From the NCBI GenBank assembly GCA_020724845.1, contig DYGE01000006.1, positions 1 to 51,570 of the forward strand: a stretch of DNA of 51,570 nt, in the 5' to 3' direction. Below, one piece after another: positions 38,994 through 46,361 of this stretch (its first letter is position 1; every line of letters begins with the position of its first letter). The notes beneath the pieces are model-generated. The model saw nothing but the letters and a program-made list of their open reading frames with translations. It was not told where the DNA came from and searched no databases. A program made the translations under genes and the position numbers. Origin of the DNA: Candidatus Paceibacter sp. GTDB taxonomy: Bacteria > Patescibacteriota > Minisyncoccia > UBA6257 > 02-FULL-45-10c.

Positions 38994-40337
38994 CTATCCG
39001 GCGGAATTTTCCGCCATCGGAGAAAACTTCCTCTTCCGCACTATTCGGTGATAACGGATAGCGAAATTGTGGGTATTTTGGATGGCCAACTTAATGAGTT
39101 TTTGAAAGTCTTCCGGCAAGGAGGCGATGCTAACCGGCTTTTTATCCAGGCCGAATACCAATTGCTGGGGTTTAGCGAAAGAAATTACTTTAGTACGTAG
39201 CCCGTAATCCGTGGCGCGTATGGTTTTGGCTAGCGCGCGTTTAGCCGCATTAAGCTGCGTTATTCCTCCGTCTATGATGATAAGATCCGGATATGGCCAC
39301 TCCGGATGATTGAGGCGGCGGGAAACAATTTCCTCCATCATGCGCGGATCATCTTCCGTATAAATCCCGCGTATTTTAAATTTGCGCCACATTGGCTTAT
39401 TAGCTTCCCATCTCAACCCGTTTTTAACCCAAGCTGTTAGGGCGCCAACTGCTTCTTTCCCAGAAAGGTGGGAGTTGTCGTAACACTCAACGTTGCTAGC
39501 GGTTAGCGTATAGCGATTAGCGTATAGGGTTTTATTCTCTTCTCTCCTGACCCCTGATCGCTGACCGCCAGACGCTTCAAGGTATGGTTCATGCTCCCAA
39601 ATCTTTTCCAACACCAATAATTCGTAAGGATCCTTCAGTTGGCGAATAAACTTTTTGTCTTTTCCAGTTAGAACATTTCTAATCTTAGTAATATTTTTCC
39701 TGTATTCTTTAATCAACTTGTCGTCAGTTGTCGGTTGTCGGTCATTAGTTAGTGTACAGCAATACCCCAAACAATTTCCAATCTGCGCGTTTAGGCAGGA
39801 GCGCAGATGGGGCTTGCAGGTGCAATAAGGAAAGCGCCGCCGCAATAATCTAAGCATTGCCTTAAGGGACCTGCCGTCTGTAAATGGGCCGATGTAATCT
39901 ATCAGCGAATAGCGAATCTTTTTCGAATTTACGAATTCGTTTATTCGTGATTTATTCGTTATTCGTTGATTTACCGGTTGGTGAGTGAGAAAGATTCTCG
40001 GAAGTCGCTCTTTCGTTACGGCTATGTAAAAATAATTCTTATCGTCCTTAAAAAGAACGTTGTATTTCGGCTTTAAATCTTTAATAAGCCGAGATTCAAC
40101 GATTAGGGCTTCGATATTTGAATGAAGTTTTATAAATTTCAGCCTGTTAGCTTCTTTGTGCAGCGCCTCGCTCTTGTAATCAATGATTTTCAAGTAGCTT
40201 TTGAGCCGATTTTTCAAATTTGAAGCTTTCCCGATGTAAAGCGGGTTTTTGTCTTTGTAGAATAGATAGACTCCCGGACCTTTGGGGGCCGACTTGATTT
40301 TTTTAACCAATGAAGACAACATAAAATTAGTAGCCAT
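38994..40337 (-). CDS. uvrC: UvrABC system protein C, shortened and with in-frame inserts
   Basis: Dual-incision nuclease of excision repair. N-terminal GIY-YIG domain (PGVYLFYKDKNPLYIGKASNLK) and the RNase H-like domain (ECYDNSHLSGKEAVGA, IIIDGGITQL) are present. The UVR motif that should sit between them is not recognisable. The protein stops after AIRYHRIVRKRKFS, so the C-terminal helix-hairpin-helix domain is missing (447 residues against about 600). Three low-complexity inserts are in frame (about residues 119-146, 193-206, 255-283). ATG 40337 or 40322 gives a family-like start; an upstream ATG would overlap the divergent small gene. Confidence 0.93.
   Translation of the reverse strand: MATNFMLSSLVKKIKSAPKGPGVYLFYKDKNPLYIGKASNLKNRLKSYLKIIDYKSEALHKEANRLKFIKLHSNIEALIVESRLIKDLKPKYNVLFKDDKNYFYIAVTKERLPRIFLTHQPVNQRITNKSRINEFVNSKKIRYSLIDYIGPFTDGRSLKAMLRLLRRRFPYCTCKPHLRSCLNAQIGNCLGYCCTLTNDRQPTTDDKLIKEYRKNITKIRNVLTGKDKKFIRQLKDPYELLVLEKIWEHEPYLEASGGQRSGVRREENKTLYANRYTLTASNVECYDNSHLSGKEAVGALTAWVKNGLRWEANKPMWRKFKIRGIYTEDDPRMMEEIVSRRLNHPEWPYPDLIIIDGGITQLNAAKRALAKTIRATDYGLRTKVISFAKPQQLVFGLDKKPVSIASLPEDFQKLIKLAIQNTHNFAIRYHRIVRKRKFSPMAENSAG
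39489..39575 (-). repeat. Word-repeat insert 3 in uvrC
   Basis: TAGCGGTTAGCGTATAGCG and GATTAGCGTATAGGG words in frame between the GIY-YIG half and the RNase H-like half, where the UVR motif is expected. The same words occur between genes at 2817 and 34384. Confidence 0.7.
39720..39761 (-). repeat. Word-repeat insert 2 in uvrC
   Basis: Repeats of GTCGTCAG, GTTGTCGG and TTGTCGGTC read in frame as TLTNDRQPTTDD, following the conserved CLGYC cysteines. Confidence 0.65.
39900..39983 (-). repeat. Word-repeat insert 1 in uvrC
   Basis: Repeated ATTCGT/ACGAAT words (for example CGAATTTACGAATTCG and TTATTCGTTATTCG) read in frame as QRITNKSRINEFVNSKKIR, just after the GIY-YIG domain. Confidence 0.7.
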
Positions 40338-40356
40338 TACAAAATATAAGAAAATC

Positions 40357-40503
40357 ATGGCCTCGTCAAGAAAAACAGATGAAATCCGGTGTTCTGGATG
40401 CGGCATTACGGTTGCTGAGTTTGCCAAGAGGCAAAGCTGCCAATGTGGGCCTGGTCCCGATAGGACGATCGAAAATTTCTGGAAAGCTGAAATTACTGAC
40501 TAA
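40357..40503 (+). CDS. Small zinc-ribbon-like protein
   Basis: A 48-residue ORF with four cysteines in a C-x2-C / C-x-C pattern (IRCSGCG...SCQCGPGPD). It is divergent from uvrC, with starts only about 20 nt apart, and is followed by a strong palindromic terminator. No ribosome-binding site is clear. The Cys pattern and terminator favour a real gene, but its size leaves doubt. Function unknown. Confidence 0.5.
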   Translation: MASSRKTDEIRCSGCGITVAEFAKRQSCQCGPGPDRTIENFWKAEITD

Positions 40504-40533
40504 AATCCGTCCGCCAGCTGGCGGACGGATTTC
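40504..40533. terminator. Bidirectional palindromic terminator
   Basis: AAATCCGTCCGCC / GGCGGACGGATTT stem with AGCT centre, between the small zinc gene and the converging gpmI. Confidence 0.85.
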
Positions 40534-40549
40534 TGTTTGAAGCTCAATT

Positions 40550-42106
40550 CTATTTCTTCAGGATTTTTTTCAAACTGTTGCCGGTCATTTCTTTCGGCTT
40601 CGGAATCCCGAGTATTTCCAGGATAGTCGGCGCTACGTCGGCTTGGGTGCCGACATTTTTTATTTCTTGGGAGCTTACCTGTTCCGCGGTCTTCTTTTTC
40701 GCGAATTCCTTTCCTATTATATAAATTGGAACTGCCGATAAATCGTGAGTAGTGGTTATTTCCCCGGTTTCCGGACTTCTCATGGACTCAATATTCCCGT
40801 GATCAGAGGTGATGATCAGGGTTATGTTTTTATCGGATATAATCTTTAACAGCCTGCCTATCTGTTCATCTATTATTTTTACCGCCTCTTTAGCCGCGTC
40901 AATGTTTCCGGTATGAGCCACCATATCCCCGTTTGAGTAATTTACCAGAATGAAATCAAAGGCCTGGTCTTCAACGGCCTGAATGGTTCTGGTGGTTACC
41001 TCTTTAGCTTGCATGGCCGGTTTTTCGGCATAGTTAACTACATCTTCAGACGGAATCAGGACTCGGAATTCATTTTTAAACGGCTCTTGCCGGAAACCAT
41101 TAAAGAAGTAAGTAATATGAGCGTATTTTTCGGTTTCACCTATTCGTATCTGGAGCTTGTTATTATCGGCTAAGACCTTCCCGATGGGATTCTCAAACTT
41201 TTCTGGAGGAAAGGCGGCGGGGATTTTAAATTTATCGGAATAACTAGTCATGCTCGCAATGTGTAAATTGTTAAATTGCTTAACCGGGAATTTGTTGAAA
41301 TCTGGCGAAACGAAGGCGGAAACCAGCTGCCTCATGCTGTCTTCTCTGAAGTTGAAAAATAAAAGGGAGTCGCCGTCTTTTACTGCTCCGTTAGGATTAA
41401 TGACGTGAGGCTCGATGTAGAGGTCATTTAAATTTTTTTCATAGTGCGACTTAAAAAGGTTTTCCAGATTTTCCTCCTTTGGCCCGTCGCCGGTAATTGC
41501 CTTGTAGGCCTTTTCGGTCCGATCCCAATGCCCTTCTCGCTCTAGGGCGAAATATCTGCCGGAAACGCTGCTAATTTTGACTGCGTTGTCGCTCCCGACC
41601 TCATAAGCCAAGCTTCCGGCCAGCCTTAGTCCTGATTTCGGATCACTGTCCTTGCCGTCGGAAAATAAGTGGAGATTTATTTTGGAAACGCCGTTTGCTT
41701 TTGCCAGTTTTATCAGGGAGCGGAGATGGTATAGCGAGGCGTGGATGTTGCCTTCGGTAAGCAGGCCGGCCAAATTGAGAGAGCTGTTCTGTTTTTTAAC
41801 ATGATCAAAGGCCTCCAAGAATACTGGGTTTTTTGCGAAGCTGCCATCTATTATGGAGGCGGTTATTCTGGGGTAGTGCTGGTAGATTAATCTTCCGGCG
41901 GCCAGGGTTTGGTGCCCTTCGCTGTTCCCCTTGATTCCTGAAGGCAGGCCGATGGTGATGCCGGAAGTTTGCAGAGCGCCGATTGAGTAGTTCTCTTTAA
42001 TAAAGTCAATATTCGGCGTGCCCTGGATGAAAATCGGGTTCGATTCGTTTTTGGGACCTACGCCCCAGCCGTCCAAAATGAGTAAAATTACTTGACGCTT
42101 GGCCAT
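40550..42106 (-). CDS. gpmI: 2,3-bisphosphoglycerate-independent phosphoglycerate mutase
   Basis: Mn2+-dependent glycolytic enzyme that interconverts 3- and 2-phosphoglycerate. N-terminal metal motif LLILDGWG, nucleophile Ser62 in KGNSEGHQ, LHLFSDGKDSDP, GRYFALEREGHWDRTEKAY, NFREDSMRQL, and C-terminal metal sites NYSNGDMVAHTG, ITSDHGNIE and TTHDLSAVP. At 518 residues it is normal. Because glycolysis already has this iPGM, the dPGM-like domain fused to IleRS is unlikely to be the housekeeping mutase. Confidence 0.97.
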   Translation of the reverse strand: MAKRQVILLILDGWGVGPKNESNPIFIQGTPNIDFIKENYSIGALQTSGITIGLPSGIKGNSEGHQTLAAGRLIYQHYPRITASIIDGSFAKNPVFLEAFDHVKKQNSSLNLAGLLTEGNIHASLYHLRSLIKLAKANGVSKINLHLFSDGKDSDPKSGLRLAGSLAYEVGSDNAVKISSVSGRYFALEREGHWDRTEKAYKAITGDGPKEENLENLFKSHYEKNLNDLYIEPHVINPNGAVKDGDSLLFFNFREDSMRQLVSAFVSPDFNKFPVKQFNNLHIASMTSYSDKFKIPAAFPPEKFENPIGKVLADNNKLQIRIGETEKYAHITYFFNGFRQEPFKNEFRVLIPSEDVVNYAEKPAMQAKEVTTRTIQAVEDQAFDFILVNYSNGDMVAHTGNIDAAKEAVKIIDEQIGRLLKIISDKNITLIITSDHGNIESMRSPETGEITTTHDLSAVPIYIIGKEFAKKKTAEQVSSQEIKNVGTQADVAPTILEILGIPKPKEMTGNSLKKILKK

Positions 42107-42113
42107 ACTCTAC

Positions 42114-42119
42114 ATTATA
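42114..42119 (-). promoter_or_regulatory. -10 box of gpmI (leaderless)
   Basis: TATAAT on the minus strand, 7 nt before the ATG at 42106. Confidence 0.7.
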
Positions 42120-42229
42120 ATATAGAAAATCGTAAGAACCTACCTGAATAATAGGTTCAAGTAATAATTAAAATAATACGTTCCTAACAAATTCATAGAA
42201 AATGAAATACTTAGAGAACAATTTAACGA

Positions 42230-43750
42230 ATGCTAACAAACCCACTTTTATGGGCGGCTTTACTCATTGGTGCGGCCGTCGGATATCTTGTTCGTCAATT
42301 AATTGCCCAAAAGCAGCTTAGTTCTGCCGAGCAAAGAGTTAAATCTTCTTTAGAAGAAGCAAAGACCCAAGCGAAGGAGGTTATTTTAGACGCGAAGGAA
42401 AAAGCGGCTAAGTTGCTGGAGGAAGTAAAAGGAGAAGAAAAGTCCAGAAAGATACAAATAGACAAGCTGGAAGAGCGCGTCTTGAAGCGCGAGGAAAATC
42501 TGGAAAAGCAGCTGGCGGATTTCAGTTCCCAAAAGCTTAGCCTGGAAGAAGAGGGGAAAAAAGTAGAAGCAGAAAGAGCGGAAATCGGCGAATTAAAAGA
42601 TAGGATTAGGCAGGAATTGGAGAAGGTTGCTTCGTTCACTGTTGAAGACGCGAAAAAACAAATTCTGGAAAAAACCAAGGAGGAGCACAAGGGAGAGCTT
42701 TTAGTCGCTCTGAATAAATTGGAGAATGAACGGCGCGAGGAAATTGAAAAGAAGAGCGTAGAAATAATTACCACCGCCATTCAGCGATACGCGCGATCTC
42801 ACGTGGCGGACGTAACCACTACCGCATTTCAATTGCCTAATGAAGATTTGAAAGGAAAGATTATCGGCAGGGAGGGCAGAAATATTAAGGCGCTTGAGAG
42901 GGCTACTGGGGTAGAAATTATTGTTGATGAAACTCCAGATACTATAATACTCTCGTCTTTTGATCCTTTGCGCCGGGAAATAGCCCGGCTCTCGCTGGAA
43001 AAACTCATCAAAGACGGCAGGATTCAGCCAGCCAAAATAGAAGAAAAAGTAGAGGAATCGCGCCAAGATATGAACAAGAGGATGATGGAAATAGGAGAAA
43101 ACGCTTGTTTGGAAGTTGGCGTAGTGGGGCTGCCGAAAGAGATAGTTCAGCTGGTGGGCCGGCTCTACTTCCGAACTAGCTTTGGCCAGAATGTTCTAAT
43201 TCACTCTATAGAGATGGCCCACATTTCAGCCATGATGGCTGCCGAGCTGGGCGCGAATGTTGAGGTTGCCAAGAAGGGGGCTCTTCTGCACGATATCGGA
43301 AAGGCGATAGATCACGAGGTTCAAGGAACTCACGTTGAATTGGGTAGGAAGATTTTGAAAAAATACGGGGTGGACGAAGAGGTTATCAAGGCCATGCAGT
43401 CCCATCACGAGGAATTTCCTTACTCTACTCCGGAGTCTTATATCGTAACCGCTGCGGACGTTCTTTCCGCGGCCAGGCCGGGAGCTAGGCGCGGGACCGT
43501 GGAAAATTACATTAAGCGCTTGGAAGATCTGGAGAAAATTGCCACTGGCTTTGACGGGGTTAAGAATGCTTATGCTATTTCTGCTGGCAGAGAAGTGCGG
43601 GTATTCGTGGTTCCGGAGAAAGTGGATGATTTCGGCGCCTTGGAGCTCGCTAAAAACATTGCTAATAAGATTCAGACTGACATGAAATATCCTGGCGAAA
43701 TTAAGGTGAATGTAATCCGAGAAATGCGAGCTGTAGAGGTTGCTAGGTAA
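42230..43750 (+). CDS. rny: Ribonuclease Y
   Basis: Membrane-anchored endoribonuclease that begins mRNA decay. N-terminal transmembrane helix (LLWAALLIGAAVGYLVRQLI), a long coiled coil (about residues 30-190), KH domain (LKGKIIGREGRNIKALERATGVEIIVDE) and HD domain (NVLIHSIEMAHISAMMAAELG, LLHDIGKAIDHE). At 506 residues it is normal. It is divergent from gpmI and followed by its own terminator. Together with RNase J it gives a Gram-positive-like RNA-decay set. Confidence 0.97.
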   Translation: MLTNPLLWAALLIGAAVGYLVRQLIAQKQLSSAEQRVKSSLEEAKTQAKEVILDAKEKAAKLLEEVKGEEKSRKIQIDKLEERVLKREENLEKQLADFSSQKLSLEEEGKKVEAERAEIGELKDRIRQELEKVASFTVEDAKKQILEKTKEEHKGELLVALNKLENERREEIEKKSVEIITTAIQRYARSHVADVTTTAFQLPNEDLKGKIIGREGRNIKALERATGVEIIVDETPDTIILSSFDPLRREIARLSLEKLIKDGRIQPAKIEEKVEESRQDMNKRMMEIGENACLEVGVVGLPKEIVQLVGRLYFRTSFGQNVLIHSIEMAHISAMMAAELGANVEVAKKGALLHDIGKAIDHEVQGTHVELGRKILKKYGVDEEVIKAMQSHHEEFPYSTPESYIVTAADVLSAARPGARRGTVENYIKRLEDLEKIATGFDGVKNAYAISAGREVRVFVVPEKVDDFGALELAKNIANKIQTDMKYPGEIKVNVIREMRAVEVAR

Positions 43751-43762
43751 AAATTACAGGAA

Positions 43763-43788
43763 TGCGATTAGGAAATAATCGCATTTTT
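43763..43788 (+). terminator. rny terminator
   Basis: Stem TGCGATTA / TAATCGCA, loop GGAAA, then five T. It ends at the -10 region of the next gene. Confidence 0.85.
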
Positions 43789-43796
43789 GTTATAAT
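43788..43796 (+). promoter_or_regulatory. Extended -10 promoter of hup
   Basis: TGTTATAAT overlaps the end of the upstream terminator. The leader to the HU start codon is about 45 nt and has no obvious ribosome-binding site. Confidence 0.7.
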
Positions 43797-43845
43797 GAAA
43801 ATAATTTTAAAAACCAGGTCGAATAAATTAAATCTTAAAAAACAA

Positions 43846-44121
43846 ATGACCAAAGAAGGATTGGTTGAGGCGGTTATGAAGGATGCCAAGATGGATACTA
43901 AGGCTGCTGCCCAGAGGGCGGTGGAAGCGGTGTTCGATGCAATTACTAAATCCCTCTCCAGGGGCGAAGAGGTAACTGTTACCGGATTTGGAACTTTCCG
44001 AACGGCAAAATCTGCCGCTCGCACCGGAAGGAATCCGAAGACCGGAGAGAGTATTCAGATTCCCGCGTCAGTAAGGCCTAAATTCAAGGCCGGAAAGGCT
44101 TTAAAAGACGCCGTAAAGTAA
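43846..44121 (+). CDS. hup: HU-family DNA-binding protein
   Basis: Nucleoid protein of 91 residues, start MTKEGLVEAVMKDAKMDTKAAAQ. The beta-arm motif GFGTFRTAKSAARTGRNPKTGESIQIPA contains the conserved Pro that intercalates into DNA. Upstream in-frame ATGs would add a non-conserved extension across the promoter and are rejected. Monocistronic, between two terminators. Confidence 0.96.
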   Translation: MTKEGLVEAVMKDAKMDTKAAAQRAVEAVFDAITKSLSRGEEVTVTGFGTFRTAKSAARTGRNPKTGESIQIPASVRPKFKAGKALKDAVK

Positions 44122-44125
44122 AATA

Positions 44126-44156
44126 AAAACTGTCCGTCAGCTGACGGACAGTTTTT
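44126..44156. terminator. Bidirectional palindromic terminator of hup
   Basis: AAACTGTCCGTCAG / CTGACGGACAGTTT stem, followed by T-run. Its core is the same 16-nt palindrome (TCCGTCAGCTGACGGA) found inside ileS. Confidence 0.9.
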
Positions 44157-45021
44157 ATTTCAGGTTCAATTTCTCTTTTACTAGCATGGCTATTTCTATG
44201 AAGTTGCCATAAGCTGAGCGCGTACTCTCCAGGGATTGCTCTACTAATTCCCTCGGGCTGGCAGGCGACTCTTCTTTTTCTAAGCCGGTTGACGGCGCCT
44301 TCAAAGGATCCAACTCTTCGGCGAGTATTGAAGATAAAGCTTCTTCTGCCCGCCTGTTCAATTCTTGAGCTGTTTCAAGATTTAGCATCGCTCCTTTTAG
44401 GAGTCCATCGGTTTCTTCCCCGTTAATCAGGCCGGCATTTTTTAGTTTCTCCAGGTCAGATTTAATCTTATCCAGCCTTTGCCAAGCCACGCTTAGGATT
44501 TGTTTCTGTCTGAAGATGAGGATGAAGGAAACAACCTTTTCCACTTTTGGGTTATAAACCGCGCTTCTCCAGACTTTGAAATCGTTTGCCAAACTTTTTA
44601 CCTCCTCAAGGGTTACGGCCTCATCCAGCCTCTTTCGCATCTCCGCGTAGGCATTTTCATTCTCGGTAAATATAACTAGCAGATTTTCTCTGATTTTCCC
44701 TTGATCGTCATTGAGGTCGCTCAAACTATTGAGCTTATTTTCAAGTCCTTCGTCTTCTAATAAAGTAAGGTCAAATGCCAGAAAGAGGACTTCTTTGCGG
44801 ACCCTGGTCTCTTCAAGTTCTTTTTCTTTCGGAGACAGATCGGGGTTTTCGGCGATGGCCGATATTTCAGCTACTTTTTCAGCAATGCTTTGAAGCAAGG
44901 AGTTTAGATTTTCTTGTTCCGCGCTTGCCGCGAAAGCGGTGCCGGAAAAAAAGAAAAGGACGCCAGCCAAAGCGGCGGTGACCGTCATTTTATAGTTATT
45001 AGCGTTAGCTCCGTGATTCAT
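44155..45021 (-). CDS. Secreted coiled-coil protein of the ECF sigma operon (DUF5667-like)
   Basis: A 288-residue protein with a signal peptide (TVTAALAGVLFFFSGTAFAA, cleavage likely after AFA) and a long helical, Glu/Lys/Leu-rich body. Such proteins (DUF5667-like) often lie next to ECF sigma factors in CPR and Actinobacteria, from memory. It starts 4 nt after the anti-sigma-like gene. A second in-frame Met at 44988 could be the true start. Likely an envelope protein whose export is linked to the sigma module. Molecular function unknown. Confidence 0.7.
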   Translation of the reverse strand: MNHGANANNYKMTVTAALAGVLFFFSGTAFAASAEQENLNSLLQSIAEKVAEISAIAENPDLSPKEKELEETRVRKEVLFLAFDLTLLEDEGLENKLNSLSDLNDDQGKIRENLLVIFTENENAYAEMRKRLDEAVTLEEVKSLANDFKVWRSAVYNPKVEKVVSFILIFRQKQILSVAWQRLDKIKSDLEKLKNAGLINGEETDGLLKGAMLNLETAQELNRRAEEALSSILAEELDPLKAPSTGLEKEESPASPRELVEQSLESTRSAYGNFIEIAMLVKEKLNLK

Positions 45022-45025
45022 TGCT

Positions 45026-45454
45026 TTAAAGAGTTATTTCATTGAGCAGCTTATTAAGCTCTTCCTCTCGATTTTCTAAATTTTTTAGTTCCCCGGATGT
45101 TTCATTCAGGGCGATCTCAACTTTTTCAGCTGATTCTTCGTAATACTCCGCTTGAGAAAGTTGGATCTGGAAATCCAGGCTGGCCGCTTCTTCAGTCAGG
45201 TTTTCCGGGTCAAGGCTGGAAAGAAGGGCCGGGGAGAGGATCCGTTGGCTAAGCATTGACAGCCCGCCGATGATCAAAAATATGAATATCGCGGCTAGGC
45301 TGAAAGCGGCGCTGAACTGGGCGCTGTTCAGCAGGCGGTTAAAAATTCCGATAGAAATACCGCTTTGAGGAGAATTCAAAATCAGCGCGCGGGAGCGTTC
45401 CTTAAATTCCTTATTTGGCTCTATTGATTTAAGCTTCGTGAGTAAGCGTTCCAT
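45026..45454 (-). CDS. Anti-sigma-like single-pass membrane protein
   Basis: A 142-residue protein: cytoplasmic N-terminal part of about 50 residues, one transmembrane helix (AAFSLAAIFIFLIIGGLSML), and an extracytoplasmic coiled coil. Its position directly after an ECF sigma gene (26-nt overlap) and its topology fit an anti-sigma factor. No zinc-binding HxxxCxxC motif is seen, so it would be a non-ZAS type. The function is inferred from context. Confidence 0.65.
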   Translation of the reverse strand: MERLLTKLKSIEPNKEFKERSRALILNSPQSGISIGIFNRLLNSAQFSAAFSLAAIFIFLIIGGLSMLSQRILSPALLSSLDPENLTEEAASLDFQIQLSQAEYYEESAEKVEIALNETSGELKNLENREEELNKLLNEITL

Positions 45455-46001
45455 TGTTGTTTGGGTCGCCGTAATATAGCGACTTTAATTCTTTCAATGC
45501 CCGATGCTGGATCAGCCTTACCGCGCCCTCGCTTTTATCAAGGTTGGCAGCGATTTCTTCCGCGGAAAGATCTTCAATGAATTTCATGATAAGGACGTCC
45601 TGGTAGTCTGGTTTGAGCAAGCCGATCAGCCTTTTTAGCTTTTCTATTTCTAAATCAGTGTTTAGGGATTCCGGGTGGAGCGCGTCTATTTTTACGAATT
45701 CTTCGCTGACGCTCTCAACTTGCAAATTTTTCTTCGAGGTACGGTAGAAATCAATAACGGAGTTCTTGGCGATTTGGTAAAGCCAGCTGGAAAACGGGTG
45801 GCCCCGGTCTTTGTAGTTATGAATATTTTGCCAAGCGCTTAGAAAGACCTCGTGAGTCAGATCTTCTGCTTCGGCTCGGCTGGACACCTTGAGCAGGACG
45901 AACCGGTAGATCTTGGGCAAATAATGGTCATAAAGAAGCCCGAAGGCCTCCTTATTCCCCCTTTTTGCTTGCTTAATATGGTTTTTCTCACCCTCTAACA
46001 T
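45429..46001 (-). CDS. ECF RNA polymerase sigma factor
   Basis: A 190-residue sigma-70 family factor with only regions 2 and 4. Region 2 is YDHYLPKIYRFVLLKVSSRAEAEDLTHEVFLSAWQNI; region 4 is the helix-turn-helix DLSAEEIAANLDKSEGAVRLIQHRALKELKS. It opens a three-gene operon with an anti-sigma-like membrane protein and a secreted coiled-coil protein, so it probably responds to envelope signals. A -10-like TATAAT lies about 45 nt upstream. Target promoters cannot be named. Confidence 0.93.
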   Translation of the reverse strand: MLEGEKNHIKQAKRGNKEAFGLLYDHYLPKIYRFVLLKVSSRAEAEDLTHEVFLSAWQNIHNYKDRGHPFSSWLYQIAKNSVIDFYRTSKKNLQVESVSEEFVKIDALHPESLNTDLEIEKLKRLIGLLKPDYQDVLIMKFIEDLSAEEIAANLDKSEGAVRLIQHRALKELKSLYYGDPNNNGTLTHEA

Positions 46002-46046
46002 AATAGAACGAATGGGGGCTTGATTTATTTCTCGCCCCTCAGCTTC

Positions 46047-46052
46047 ATTATA
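46047..46052 (-). promoter_or_regulatory. -10 box of the ECF sigma operon
   Basis: TATAAT on the minus strand with no convincing -35. The leader is about 40 nt. Confidence 0.5.
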
Positions 46053-46093
46053 GCTTATAAATAAGGCTGCGCGCCTTGCTTAAAAATTAAAAT

Positions 46094-46133
46094 CCGTACC
46101 ATGGAGAGCAGGATATGAACTCCTAAGGTACGG
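46094..46133 (-). other. Hairpin with tRNA-minihelix-like shape
   Basis: 7-bp outer stem CCGTACC/GGTACGG encloses a smaller T-arm-like hairpin. On the minus strand it lies between tRNA-Gly and the sigma operon and is followed by T-rich sequence. It may be the tRNA-Gly terminator or a tRNA remnant. Confidence 0.4.
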
Positions 46134-46206
46134 TCATTCATTGCTTATTTTAGCGTAAAAAGGCGGTTTTGTAAATAATACGCATTGTATCTCCTGGTTT
46201 TTTATG

Positions 46207-46281
46207 TGGAGCGGGTAGCGGGAGTCGAACCCGCATCTTCACCTTGGAAGGGTGACATAATAGCCGCTATACGATACCCGC
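46207..46281 (-). tRNA. tRNA-Gly(TCC)
   Basis: Acceptor GCGGGTA/TACCCGC, anticodon loop CTTCCAA, T arm with GGTTCGACTCC, discriminator T and an encoded CCA. It is the only tRNA in the window with an encoded CCA. Confidence 0.95.
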
Positions 46282-46347
46282 AGTAAAAATATCATAACTG
46301 ATTTTGTCGGCGAAATAAAGCCCCTTTTAAAATCTACCTTCTTATTC

Positions 46348-46353
46348 TATACT
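46348..46353 (+). promoter_or_regulatory. -10 box of 46362 gene (leaderless)
   Basis: TATACT 8 nt before the ATG. Confidence 0.6.
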
Positions 46354-46361
46354 TAATTTCA

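Noticed and set aside
46094-46133. Functional tRNA gene
   Set aside because: Only a stem and one inner hairpin can be formed; the T loop and stems do not meet tRNA consensus.
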